DNA of 64,000 bases from Protopterus annectens (taxonomy: Eukaryota; Chordata; Ceratodontiformes; Protopteridae). Of the stretch, positions 32,687-43,015 are shown one piece after another. The translations under genes were made by a program, and so were the position numbers. The first letter of the stretch is position 1, and each line of letters begins with the position of its first letter. The DNA lies in assembly GCF_019279795.1 (NCBI RefSeq), contig NC_056745.1:508897716-508961715 (forward strand). The letters are read 5' to 3'. The notes beneath the pieces were generated by a model that was not told where the DNA came from, made no database searches, and saw only the letters and a program-made list of their open reading frames with translations.

Positions 32687-34366
32687 CTATCTGCCTCTTT
32701 GTGGCCTGTCTGACACTGGAAAGGACCAATTTTTAGAAGGCCAGTTCCTGCTAAATCTGGGTGGCTGAACCTGTAAGAAATCCTTTGCTGTCTGCATTGA
32801 TTTTGCTTTATCCTCCATTTTCTTTAACACCTCTTCTGCCTTAACACCAAACAAAGTATCATGCTGTAATGGCGCATCCAATAATTTTGCTTTAACATGA
32901 TCACGTAAACACTGTTCTCTTAACCAAGCATGCCTTTGAATGACAGAACCTGTAACTGCGGCTCTGCAAGAAGCCTCCAATGAATCAAAACTACATTGCA
33001 AAGTATGCTTTCCCACTTGTTCAGCTGCATGCAATAAATCCTGAATTTCCTTGTTTTCAGGACATTCAGAGCTTGTCAGCATTTTCTGTTTTAGCAGAGA
33101 CATTAGATATTGCTGATATTTAAGCATGTGAAACTGGCAGTTTAAAGCCCTTACAGCTAAAGTAGCAGAGGTGTAAACTTTTTCCATCCATCTGTCCAGT
33201 GCTCTAGAACCCCTATCAGAGGGAACAGGGTTTTTTGGAGTGGAAGCCTTGACCCCTTTGGGACCCCGAGAAATTGTTTCTGGATCAGCAGCAGGGTTTT
33301 TATAAAGAAATTTATGTACATCTGGAACCCTGTAGTACCTATCTGGCTTAACTGGTGCAGGGGGTAAAGAGTCAGGAGACAAATTGGATTCAGAAAATAC
33401 ATCAACAATGTCTAGCACCGGAGGGATAGCAAGAGGTCTGTGCTGAGGCAATAAAAGGAAGTCTCTGAACCTTTTTTCTTGGATTCTGAATAATCCTGGC
33501 TCTCCCAGTGGAAATGTTCCCTCATGGTATGCAGGGTTTCCCCAAAAGAGTAATCCTCAGGAGGAGAGGCTGAAGGGATAGATTCTTCAGCATCAGAGTT
33601 CTCATAGGGAGGAAGAGAATATCCCTGTTCTGAAGAGGAATCAGAAGAAATAGAAACCTGGTCAGAGGAGTCATAGTCAGTGTCTTGCCTAGGCTTTATA
33701 TCAGGAGGGGGATGGGAACCCCTGATCAAAGTAATTAGGTCCTCGGCCATTTTAAGCATCTGTTTCTTAGGCATGGATGACTGTCCAGGAGAATGCTGTA
33801 CTTGTTTCTTTGTCTTTAAAGGTGTTTTAGACTTTGCCTTGGCTGTTGAAGTGGTCTTGATAGTAAGCTGTGCAGGTCTGAAAACACCCTCAGAAGCCAA
33901 TGCCTGCTCAGTGGCTTCGGACCCATCTGAGGGAATAGTTTCCGTAGGCCCAATACCTTGAGTTTCCAGAGGCCTAGTTGTCTCCATGTGGGAGTCTGAG
34001 GCGGCCTGTGGCTCTGAGGTAGCAGGTGTCAGGGGCTGCGAAAGTGTGGCACTGAGAACCGGCGACTTGCCTAGAAGAGGCTTCGTCAGTTTTGGACCTC
34101 GGATGCCTGTCCATTTCTTTGTCTTTGCGCTTTTTATGGACTCCGGTCATCGGTTGTTCCGACGGCATTATATAGTTAAACCTTCGGCCAAAATAATGTA
34201 AAGCAAAATCTAACAGACGCTTAATAGTTCGTTGGTTGAATCTACCACAAAACTGACAACTAGCAACGTCGTGGTCAGGGCCTAGGCAAGGAATACAGTA
34301 AGAATGAAAATCCTTATGAAGTATTTGTTTCCCACAAGAAATACAATTGTTAACTTTTACTGACAT
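32687..34366 (-). pseudogene. DIRS-B1 gag (ORF1), frameshifted
   Basis: ATG at 34,366 (MSVKVNNCISCGKQILHKDF); the Cys array CISC / HSYCIPC / SCQFC is complete. A frame change near 33,985 precedes the acidic middle (33,987-33,412; MLKMAEDLITLIRGSHPPPD) and another near 33,450 precedes a 254-codon C-terminal piece (33,451-32,687). That piece has KPDRYYRVPDVHKFLYKNP, EIQDLLHAAEQVGKHTLQCS and QVQPPRFSRNWPSKNW. All blocks match the A2/A3 gag order. Confidence 0.87.
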
Positions 34367-34492
34367 CGGTCTGGAGCAAAAAAAAAGTTTCCCCAAGGGG
34401 GTACCTAGCTTTATTGAATACTTCGGATTTGAAATTCAAATTCGAAAATCTCAGGAGTCGGCTGACCGGTACTTGCGAACTGCTTTTGCTTC

Positions 34493-34686
34493 AGGCACCG
34501 CTCGGCAAGAAAGACTGAAGAAAATTGCATCGGCTGCATCTTATATACCCTGGCACACTGACGTCAGGGAAGGTGTGACAGCAACAGACGCCGGACCAGG
34601 ACTTCGGAATTCAGGCCGACTGTGGGTAGCCTGCCAGCAGGATAACCCTAGTGTAATGACTGCAACAGTGAAACAAGATGAACATC
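34493..34686 (-). promoter_or_regulatory. DIRS-B1 right ITR with CRE and TATA motifs
   Basis: A perfect TGACGTCA at 34,559-34,566 and TATATAA on the minus strand at 34,541-34,547. It pairs with the left ITR 23,656-23,892. It ends at gaacatc (34,686), after which LINE coding resumes. Confidence 0.65.
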
Positions 34687-36200
34687 TATTGGATATTACT
34701 GTCAATGACAAGCTATCCTATGAGCAACATATTCTAAAAAAACATTTAAACTTGGTAAACTCCACAGACAGAAATTATACATGGATACCCCCACAAAAAT
34801 AAAAATGGCCAATACCCTCTTCCTCCTACTCTCATCCCTCCTCTATCGTTCCCCCATTTTTACTAATCTGCACACATCACTAACCAACAAACTACAATCA
34901 TGCCATTATAAAACAGCAAAATTCACTAGCAGACTATACCACCAACCTCACCACTGTTAAACCATTAAGGAACTAAAATGGCTTGAATTCCCTCCTTCCT
35001 TCAATACACCCAGCTAACACTAGCCCATAAAGTGAAATACAATAAAGAAAAAGTTCCCATCTCTTCACTCAATCTTACAATTCTACATCCCCACCAGAAA
35101 CCTTCAATCCACTGACAAACTAGTCCTAAGCATTTACAAACCCCATAAAAAGGCTGGAGTAAGAGGGTGTATATTACGTTATTGAAAAGCCATTATATCA
35201 AACGGTTTTTCATCAACCCGTAAAAGGTTAATAGTCATAATAGTGAACACCCGAATGAGCGAATTCTTTCCCTGGGAAAGAAACCGCTAGGCCATCCTTG
35301 TGAGTTTGTCCCTTTCCCCAGTGTAGTGAGATCTCGGAGATGGTATATTTAGTAAGGGGGGTGTGGGGGGCACAGCTAACCACATTGAGGGGTGTGGGGG
35401 GCAAAGCCCCCTACTTCATGTTTAAAGTAGTGTGCAGTTCGTGGTAGGGCTATTGATTTCTTTCCCAAGGAAAGAATGCACTCATTCGGGTTTTCGCTAT
35501 TATGAGAGAGCGACTTTTATGGGTCGATGAAAAGACGTTGGATACAATGGCTTTTCGATAACGTAATATGAACCCGACAAAGCTTACACCTACACGTCAT
35601 CTCTAAACTCTGGAACACCCTACCCCACCCCACCCCCACTATCAATCAATTAAATTTCTTAAATAACTTCAAACTTACTCGAAAAAATCACTTCCTTAAT
35701 AAATCAACATGCCCATGCTCACAAAACCATAAACCTCCTTAAGTTATATTTAAAACCTGAAAATATTTGATACCCTTCATTTCCAAGTTAATCCTGTGTG
35801 AACTAGACCTCTTATACTGGTCAAAACTCCATTTCTGCACCTCCTTGACCTTTGTGTTTATATCCATCATAAATTCTATTTTTGTTTTTTGTTTTCCTTC
35901 TTAATATTGTACCCATTTGTCTTTTCCTCATAGCTGTACTCACAAAAATATTCTATGTACACTACTAAAAATAATGACTATGTACTTCTTGCAATTTATG
36001 CTAATTCCTAAAAAAAGTACTATCATCATTTAGAAAAGTTGGTGTAACAAGTCTAGTTTATGTATTTCTGATTGCTTATACATGTTTATATATTTCTGAT
36101 TGCTGCAACTGGAGCTTTTTCTCCCGGGCCTCCAATGAAAATGGGTTTGCAACCTAGTGTACTTTCTCTGTTAACGAATGACAATAAATATTATATAATA
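34687..36200 (+). pseudogene. LINE ORF2 C-terminus and 3' UTR
   Basis: Just after B1 the plus frame reads LDITVNDKLSYEQHI (34,689-34,735). MANTLFLPLLSSLLYRSPIF-like coding follows (about 34,805-34,865), then ELKWLEFPP. After the MITE comes LHLHVISKLWNTLP with NFLNNFKLTRKNHFL (35,590-35,700), the usual C-terminal block of L2/CR1 ORF2. The 3' UTR ends with an AT-rich tail and a short CA tract near 36,210. Confidence 0.7.
35166..35573. mobile_element. Palindromic MITE, unclassified
   Basis: About 408 bp with inverted arms of about 117 bp (35,166-35,283 and 35,458-35,573): tattacgttattgaaaagcc at left, and cttttcgataacgtaatat as its complement at right. The centre is G-rich with two ggggtgtggggggca motifs. 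It has no coding capacity. It sits in the LINE 3' half; no target duplication is obvious, so the transposase superfamily is unknown. Confidence 0.8.
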
Positions 36201-36769
36201 TAATTACACACACACATGCATGCAAGCGTGTACACACATGCACACAAACTTCAGAAATGCATCACCACATACTGTATGCCTGACAAACACAGGTTTCAAG
36301 TATTTTGACAAGCACTAAATTGACTTGTGTTTGCTATTTTATAATACTTTTGTGTAGTTTAATTAAGAGGTGGACATACAATTCATTTTTAGGGGAATGT
36401 TTATTCTGTATTTCTGCATCCTCTGACAGATAACCTGATCATAAGTTGACATGCGCATTATTAAAAAGCAAGCTAGAAAAGAAGACAATAAAAGAGGCTT
36501 CCATGTTACGAAACTGAACACATGACCGCTTTGGAGCCCTTCATCTGTCCTCAGTTTTCTTTCTTAATTTGGGTTCTCACTTCTGTTTTGCCTCTAACCC
36601 CGATAACGAGTGCCAGAACCACTGCCTTTGCTTGAAGCCCTCTAATCATAACTTCATGAACGCTGCACTCCTTATGTTCAGCCTGGTCAAACTGCAAATG
36701 CAAGCATATTTCTCCACATCCTTTCTGAGGTAGAATTTGCTGTAGTCAGTAATTCCTTTTCATTTGCTT
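36201..36769. other. No recognisable feature
   Basis: A short CA/TG-rich tract (36,208-36,245) follows the LINE tail; the rest is unremarkable AT-rich sequence between two opposed LINE tails. Confidence 0.5.
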
Positions 36770-37160
36770 TATTTATTTATTTAAATTTGTTGACCGGGAG
36801 TGTCCGACTGGAGTAGGTCCATTTTCAGCAGAGGCCCGGGGAGAAAAGCTCCACAGTAAAATAAACGGACAGTAGTTACATTGGATTACATAGCGATTAA
36901 CAATTTAACATAGCAATTACTTACAACATATTTACAGATAAAGAACATAGTACATCAGTAGACAACTAGAATCTTTATCTGTGAAGTACATAACAGACAT
37001 TAACAAATGTTACAATGAGAAGTTCCTGCTGTATAATAAGTACTAGGCTTATGAGCATCTGAGCTTGCTATAATCAAGGTAGTTAGTGGAGTGGAAAGAA
37101 AGGTAGTGGTTGGATGGGGTGGATGATATTAGAGTGGGAGTTGCAAGGGCATAGCGGAAT
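36770..37160 (-). mobile_element. LINE 3' end (L2/CR1-like), minus strand
   Basis: On the minus strand ggagcttttctccccgggcc and tctgctgaaaatgg match the tail of the plus-strand LINE at 36,108-36,150 (gagctttttctcccgggcct, aatgaaaatggg). It ends with an (AAAT)n-like tail at 36,770-36,790. Only the 3' UTR is present; a related SINE is also possible. Confidence 0.6.
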
Positions 37161-37780
37161 AGCAAGATGAATTAAAAAAAGACTTGGTATGATTACTTCT
37201 ACTTAAAGAGTATTATCCCCATTCTAGGTCATTTTTTTCGTATTAAAGATCCTTTCATAACTCTGCATAGTTTCCTTCCAACAATGGTAACACCTCAGGC
37301 GAAAGCATTTTAGCCCTTCTATGAGAATTACATTAACCAGAATGCATGCAGAAGAACATACTGAAAGAATAGCTGAAGCTTTTGCTACAGGACTGTATTT
37401 ATTTTTAACATGCTGAAACACGTCTAAAACATTTACAAATAAATTATAATCTATTACTTTATAAACTTCACCTTATTGTTTTAGATTTTAAATTTATAAA
37501 TGAAAAAGGTGTACTGAGAAAAAAAATTACTTGAAAAAAATGCCTCGAGTTTAAAACATACACAGGTTAAGTGACTTTGTTGGTGAATATGCCAAACCTA
37601 CTGGAAATATGAGTTACCTTTCATGGATGAACTGAAAACTATTCGACTGGAAGAAAAAAAAAGGTGCAACTGTGAACACAAACGGAATCGCTATTCAACC
37701 GATGCGGCAGTATCACAAACAGGAAAAAATAAAAAGAACGAAATGTTAACATCCTGGTCAGTCATCTATTAACTTATCTT
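37161..37780. other. No recognisable feature
   Basis: AT-rich; no credible reading frame, repeat or RNA gene. Confidence 0.5.
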
Positions 37781-37782
37781 AT

Positions 37783-38069
37783 GGATGTGTGCGCAAAAGC
37801 AGAAGAGAGTGTGTGTGCACGAGTCTGTCTGTGAGAGAGAGAGAGAGAGACTGAATCGAGTCATAGATCCCTGGTACCAGCTATATCCGTACTTTGTAGT
37901 TGCAATGCATTCATTCACTTATATACATTTATTTGTGACAGTCGCAGTAGGAGAATCACGGAGATCAAAATAAGTGTGATGTAGCTGGTACCAGGGGTCT
38001 ATCACTTGATAGAATCTGTGCGTCTCACACACAGACACACAGTCGCTTCTGCTTTTGTTCACACATTCC
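37783..38069. mobile_element. Fold-back element
   Basis: Arms at 37,783-37,890 and 37,976-38,069 are inverted: aaaagcagaag near 37,796 versus cttctgctttt near 38,048, and ccctggtaccagctat near 37,872 versus atgtagctggtaccaggg near 37,980. A spacer of about 85 bp contains nothing recognisable. An AG microsatellite in the left arm has no counterpart of equal length in the right arm. Confidence 0.75.
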
Positions 38070-38470
38070 AATACATACGGACAGAAATGGGCAAAGACTT
38101 TTTTTTTATTGCAACAAATAAAAAAATAAAAAAAAACTTAAGACACTGGCTGATTTCCATGCTTTGTAAAGCCTTCAGCCACTGTTTCAATAGCAACAGA
38201 AACACTCCTACAAGGTTGTGTTCAATCTGTGCCGAAACAATCACTACGGTAAGAGTTCCACAACAATAAGAAATGTTCAAGAAGTCCATGACCACTAGTT
38301 TTGTAACAGCAGTTACCTCGGCAAGCAGGTATACAGCAAACGTCACATTGTGGGAAGTGCAAAGGCAGGTGGAACTACTCATTGAACTGTCGGAGGTACG
38401 TAATGAAGGAGACAACAAATTCCTCCAAAAATGATGTAATATACTGCAGGATGAATGGATGGGGGGTGGG
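38070..38470. other. Open frames without recognisable function
   Basis: Both strands hold open frames (minus 38,481-38,059; plus 38,006-38,269). The plus strand includes RLCSICAETITTV followed by a GTAAGAG that could be a splice donor. I recognise no domain, and a host exon cannot be shown from this alone. Confidence 0.3.
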
Positions 38471-38479
38471 CTTACCAGC

Positions 38480-38900
38480 AATAAGCTACTGAAGGGGAGA
38501 AATAAATAATGCTTAGACTTTTTAATGCAGTTAGGGAACTGCTTGGGCCAGGGATGAATTTGTAAGGATAAAAGGAAACTCCCAGTTGAGTTTTCGGGTA
38601 TGGGCGGGTAGAGTGTTCCTTTAAGAGTGGCTTATAGCATAGCATTTTTTTAATAGATAGACCATTCTTAAAGCAAAAGAAGGGTGAATTACCCAATGTC
38701 CCTTTACATTTCTTGTCAGACATTAACACTCTCCAATGTTTCTTAATTGTATTGCAAATAGAGCTGGTATCATTGGAGTAAGTGAGATACATCTGTAAAG
38801 GATGAGGGATAAGTCACCATTTCCACTAACATGATTAGGGGCATTCTCAAAAAACGGCATGGTGCGAGTATCTCTTAAAGAAATAATATAATTTTGTGCA
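38480..38900 (-). pseudogene. Inverted partial copy of PLE coding
   Basis: The minus frame contains LTYSNDTSSICNTIKKHWRV then MSDKKCKGTLGNSPFFCFKN (38,640-38,790). This is the PLE segment between RT and endonuclease. Further minus-strand coding to 38,480 is not recognised. Confidence 0.7.
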
Positions 38901-38974
38901 CAATCTGTCTTTGAAAATGGAATATGGCAATGATAAATAGGTCAGCTCTTTTTTTTTTTTTTTTTAAATAAAAT

Positions 38975-40240
38975 AGCATGTATATTCCTGTTAATTCACC
39001 TCTAGTTGGGGCATTTTTTAAGCAGTGTGAGGATGACATCTATGACTACTACAGTAGTTTTAAGAATACGAGTCATGAAGAGTTTTCTACTTTACTAGAA
39101 CTAACAGCACATGATAATATATGTTTTCGTCCAGCCAATAAAGGAGGCAGAACAGTTGTCATCGACTCTGCACTATATTAATGCCATGAATACTATACTT
39201 AGTGATAGCAATACACATTTTGAATTCACTAAACCTGAAGTACTGAACCTGACTGACAAAATACATGCATATACTGATAATTTATTAACGGAAGGGGTGC
39301 TGAGTAAATCACTTTAAGACTATTCTTTGATAGAAAATCCATTATACTTCAAATTTATGGACTTCTGAAGATCCATAACACCCCACTGATCCACCAATGC
39401 GACCTATAGTATCAGGCAGGGAATGGGCCACTAAGCCTTTGTCTATACATGTTAAGAAACAATTCCACCCTGTCCTTGATAAGGTCAATACTATATTAAG
39501 ACAGACTAAGCATTTTCTTAATAAACTATGTGAAATGGTCTAGAACACAGTATGTGGAAGATGCTATATTAGTGACGATGGCTGTAGCAACACTCTTCAC
39601 ATGTATTCCCAACACAATGGGCATTGATTATGTTAGACACTTACTGAGTATACTAATGACAAGATTTATTTAATATGCACTCTTCGAGAAATTATTCTAG
39701 AACATAATGCGTTTGTGTTTACAGATGAGTTTTTTCTACAATGCACATGGGATGTCATGGGCACCATGTGCAGTAACAGCTACGCCAATATTATTTTGGC
39801 TGAATGGGAATCTCAATGTGTTTTGTAACATCTTTTCTAAATTCATTCTGTACCACGGCTGTTTTGTGGACATTGTATTTTTTGTATGGGGTAATATGTG
39901 TGAAGCATTATGTGAGTTTGCACAGTATCTGAATAGTACCACTGAATTTCTTCGTTTCACCTTTGAATACTCATATGAATGGATTTGTTTTTTGGAGGTC
40001 ACTGTGATCAAGACATTAGGAGGCATAGATACTAAGCTATATAACAAATCTTGTAAAACTAATAATGTTGTACATGCTAAAAGAGATTATAGTGAGATTG
40101 ATATTACAGTGGCACAAAATGATACTATTTCTTTAAGAGATACTCTAAGCCATTTTTTTGAGACTGCCCCTAATGTTAGTGGAAGTGGTGACTTGTCGCC
40201 CTCATCCTTTACAGATGTGTCTCACTTACTCCAATGACAC
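38975..40240 (+). pseudogene. PLE reverse transcriptase, broken
   Basis: Blocks in order: FFKQCEDDIYDYYSSFKN with ICFRPANKGGRTVVIDSALY (the PLE RPADKGG motif; 39,010-39,180), a second frame with EVLNLTDKIHAYTDNLLTEG, IHNTPLIHQCDL / PPMRPIVSG-type coding near 39,370-39,420, and the C-terminal palm/thumb piece 39,707-40,237. The latter has FTFEYSYEWICFLEVTVIKT and DTLSHFFETAPNVS. No intact catalytic Asp pair is visible. Confidence 0.75.
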
Positions 40241-40279
40241 CAGCTGACCTTGCAATATAATTTAGAAACACTGTACTGT

Positions 40280-40787
40280 GTTAATGTCTGACATGAAATG
40301 TAGAGAGATATTGGGTAATTCACCCTCCTTTTGCTTTAAGAATCGTCTATCTATTAAAAAGATGCAATGCTATAAGCCACGCTTAAGAATGCAAGCCAGC
40401 ATTACCATATGCAGGGTTGGTCCTTTGCCCTGTCATCCCTGTAACATGCCAGTACATTAGAACAGATAACAAATTTGTGCATCAATATACTGAACGCACT
40501 TATGATATTTAGGTTTATGCTAACTGCAGTACGTGAATTTAGTTTACCTGGCCTCCTATGAGATTTGTAGAGCATTCTACGTCAGCAAGACTAACCGCTG
40601 TTTGAGGGATCGTATTAGAGAACACCTGTATAGTATTAACAAGTCTGACCAGAAGAATGCTGTTTCTAAACATGTTAACCATGCTGGAAGTAACCAATAT
40701 TTTAAGTTTATGGTCCTGGAAATTTGTAAGACTAGTTTAAGAGGTGGTGATATTAGAACACATACTGAGTGTGTAGAGATTAAATGA
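40280..40787 (+). pseudogene. PLE GIY-YIG endonuclease domain
   Basis: A Cys-containing linker (CHPCN, near 40,430) is followed by VNLVYLASYEICRAFYVSKT (40,533-40,592) and RCLRDRIREHLYSINKSDQK. LVYLASY and FYVSKT correspond to GIY and YIG, with the Gly of YVGKT replaced by Ser. The R-x-x-I-R-E-H segment carries the catalytic Arg/His region. Its end, near 40,787, is ECVEIK. Confidence 0.78.
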
Positions 40788-40907
40788 ATGACTATTTTAC
40801 TGGCAACAAAAGGGAAAGGGTTAAATGAGTTCATACCTATTAAGCCTTTATTGAAGTCACGTGGTCTGAAACACTAGCTTACATGAGGAATGTTCATTGT
40901 GTTTTGA

Positions 40908-40951
40908 GTTTGATTTGATGAAATACTTTGAGTATGAAAGCCCTTACCTTG
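40908..40951 (+). ncRNA. Hammerhead-ribozyme-like motif in PLE tail
   Basis: TTGATGA (core C-U-G-A-U-G-A with the first C mutated) is followed by one extra A. Then come a perfect five-pair hairpin ATACT-ttg-AGTAT, GAAA, GCCCTT (minimal stem III with U and H) and ACCTTG. The order equals the motifs at 14,250-14,300 and 46,541-46,582. Stem I is eroded. Confidence 0.5.
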
Positions 40952-41000
40952 TTTTTATTATTAATTTTTTTTATTAAAAGTTATTTCTACACATATTCTG

Positions 41001-41290
41001 CCATTCTGCCTGCTGAATCTAGCTTTGTTCATATGCTTGTTGTTTGTTTGCTTGTTATTTCCCTGGAACGCTAATTCCACCTAATACGTGGCTTCTCAGT
41101 GCTTCTGTGGATCACTAGTGATATCTGCATTGCTTACTGTACTTATTTCCTTGTTTCACTTGAAAGAAAGTTATTGTTTGTCGTTTTTGCATTTAAGTTA
41201 CCTGTAACACATTGCACTTAAGTTACCTGGCACTTGCTCACTAAAGCAATTATATAAGTCAGCACTAAAAATTAAAAGCACTACACCCTC
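41001..41290. other. No recognisable feature
   Basis: Short spacer between a PLE tail and the start of a CR1-like LINE; nothing identifiable. Confidence 0.5.
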
Positions 41291-41599
41291 ACTCCCCACT
41301 GGCCCTGGTTTTCAATTATTAAGGAATTCCCAATATTATTCTAGCATGTCCAAAGGTCAATTGTCAATCTCCTCTCCGGTCCAGCTGGTGAATCTGGGAA
41401 TCTTGAGGCAATGTTACAACTGCCTCATGTACACAGACAACCCTCTCCTCCTCCCAACAAATTCCAACACGTGAGAGATGCAACCATATAGCCAAACTGG
41501 AGGCTAAGCTCTCTCAACTCAGTACTGGCATAACCAGTCAGGAGGAGAAGGAAACCACACTCACTACAATTCCAGTCTCACATAGACCTACCACGACAG

Positions 41600-42285
41600 C
41601 AAACCAAACACATAATCACTCAAAAACATACTCGGAGGCTCTAAATAAAGATCTGCCGAAGCAGCAGAGACCTCCAAAGCAGACACTCAAGCAGCCGCTA
41701 CCCCAAAACAAAACACGTGCAACACATATCTCACAAAGCCAGTGTGCCAAACAGTCACAGCCCTTAAGACTAAACAACACACCTGATAAACTTGTAATAG
41801 GTGACTATCGTCAGGCACACTGACGTCCCGCTCACCAGGCTGAACAAGGAGAGGGTCACGGTGAGCAGCCTGTCGGGCGCTAGGATCCGCCACATAACAC
41901 AAGCACTCAGGTCACTCCAAGGCAAGTACAAATATGACTTAGTCATTGTCCATGCTGGTGAATGACCCGAGACGTACCTCCCTGGACTACATGAAAAGAG
42001 ACAAAGCAGCTCTCTGAGCATGTAGCCCAGGCCGGTATGACCCTGACCTTGAGTAGCATCTTACCCTCACCAAGAATGATGCCACAATATGAAGACAAGA
42101 TGATCAATTTCAACAATTGGCTTAAGTACTGGTGTCATTCAAAGGGATCCAATGCCTGTCAGCTTGGGATAATATGCTCGACAAGCCACGATGCTTCGCT
42201 AGGGACGGCTTGCACCTGTCACCCCTGGGCTTTCGGATATTGGCAAAGGCTCTTGCTACCCCCATAGTGCCTTTTTTAGGCAAGG
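41600..42285 (+). pseudogene. CR1-like ORF1 with SGNH esterase domain, broken
   Basis: Plus-strand pieces include RLNKERVTVSSLSGARIRHI (near 41,838-41,900), YDLVIVHAG followed by NDPR (near 41,930-41,970, the degraded GTND block), and after a frame change WDNMLDKPRCFARDGLHLS and PLGFRILAKAL (42,168-42,255). D-G-L-H-L carries the catalytic Asp and His of SGNH/GDSL esterases. An esterase in ORF1 is known from CR1-clade LINEs. It is broken by at least two indels. Confidence 0.7.
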
Positions 42286-42329
42286 CTCAAAAGACAAACC
42301 CACCTCCATAGGTATCACAAGGGATAAGA

Positions 42330-43015
42330 AACTAAGAGGAATGCTACTCAACGCCAGAAGTCTAAACCTCAAGATGCACGCACTCGAAACTCTCCTTAGC
42401 ATGGAGAACATAGATATCTGTGCAGTAACAGAAACCTGGTTCAGGGCTCCCGAGAGCACCCCAGCACTACCACGTTATACCTCATACCATGCTTTTCGGC
42501 CCCAAAACTTGGACTGAACCACAAAAGGAGGGGGAGTATCGATATTCATCAAAGATACCCACACCTCCAGGTTGGTGGCAAAGCACGAACAATCAGAGAC
42601 TATCCATGTGCAACTAACAGTGGGTAAAACTGCCTTCCAGTTTATAGCCTGCTACAGACCACCCTCCCAAACCCAGGAACCCCACTCGGCCTTCCTGAGA
42701 ACACTGGAAAATATGAAGGTCTCTCCAAACACCATTATATTGGGCGACTTCAACTACCCAAACATAGACTGGGAGCATTACTCTAGCTCCAACACCCTAG
42801 CCCAAAGGTTCCTAGAATTTATAAACTCAAATGCTATGGAACAACTTGTTACCACTCCCACAAGAGGGGAAAACATACTGGACCTGATCATCACCAACAT
42901 GGGGACTCTATGCTCCAGACCAGAAGTGTATCCCTCACTGGTAAGATCAGACCATAAACTAATCTCACTGGATATTCACATCCCGACCTCACCCCTGCCC
43001 AGAAAACCACAGTGA
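42330..43015 (+). pseudogene. CR1-like APE endonuclease, one stop
   Basis: MLLNARSLNLKMHALETLLS (42,341-42,400) is followed by CAVTETWF (catalytic Glu), an in-frame TGA near 42,518, GGGVSIFIKD, ACYRPPSQTQE, ILGDFNYPNIDWE (catalytic D-x-N), NILDLIITN and RSDHKLISLDI (catalytic Asp-His). All catalytic positions are present; a single nonsense codon separates it from a complete endonuclease. Confidence 0.85.

Larger units (their letters stand above)
23656..34686 (-). mobile_element. DIRS-B1: full-length DIRS hosting DIRS-A2
   Basis: The left ITR starts with gtacagttg at 23,656 and the right ITR ends with gaacatc at 34,686. It is 11,031 bp including the nested A2 (24,091-29,643), so 5,478 bp on its own. 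The ICR is split precisely by A2: the left half is 24,032-24,090 and the right half 29,644-29,698. gag, RT-RH and YR are all present but carry frameshifts. It inserted into a LINE without target duplication. Confidence 0.92.
21238..36200 (+). mobile_element. L2/CR1-like LINE split by three insertions
   Basis: Plus-strand non-LTR element: endonuclease start NTRSICNKITEFHARLSQNT (21,256-21,315), later endonuclease and RT pieces to 23,655, and a C-terminal part from 34,687. The 3' end is near 36,200, after gagctttttctcccgggcct and caataaatatt. It is interrupted by a lone DIRS ITR (21,312-21,604), DIRS-B1 (23,656-34,686) and a MITE (35,166-35,573). Reading across the B1 gap restores SAKILDITVNDKLS, a conserved LINE block, so both halves belong to one copy. 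Confidence 0.8.
38475..41000 (+). mobile_element. Rearranged Penelope-like element
   Basis: The main part reads on the plus strand: RT pieces 38,975-40,240, Cys cluster, GIY-YIG 40,533-40,787, and a 3' tail with a hammerhead-like motif ending near 41,000. A segment at 38,475-38,960 is an inverted partial copy of the region around 40,060-40,400: the minus strand there encodes GNSPFFCFKNGLSIKKM, the plus strand later GNSPSFCFKNRLSIKKM. Such inverted 5' duplications are characteristic of PLE insertion. Confidence 0.8.

Noticed and set aside
23656-34686. Tandem arrangement of two adjacent DIRS copies at 24-34 kb
   Set aside because: Both ICR halves of B1 and its left ITR lie to the left of A2, and LINE coding is continuous across 23,655/34,687, so the arrangement is nested and not tandem.
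37785-37973. Short plus-strand open frame with CERERERLNRV
   Set aside because: It is produced by an AG microsatellite inside a fold-back arm.
38006-38481. Possible host exon (RLCSICAETITTV followed by GTAAGAG)
   Set aside because: No recognisable protein family, no matching acceptor or second exon, and it lies between a fold-back element and a PLE.
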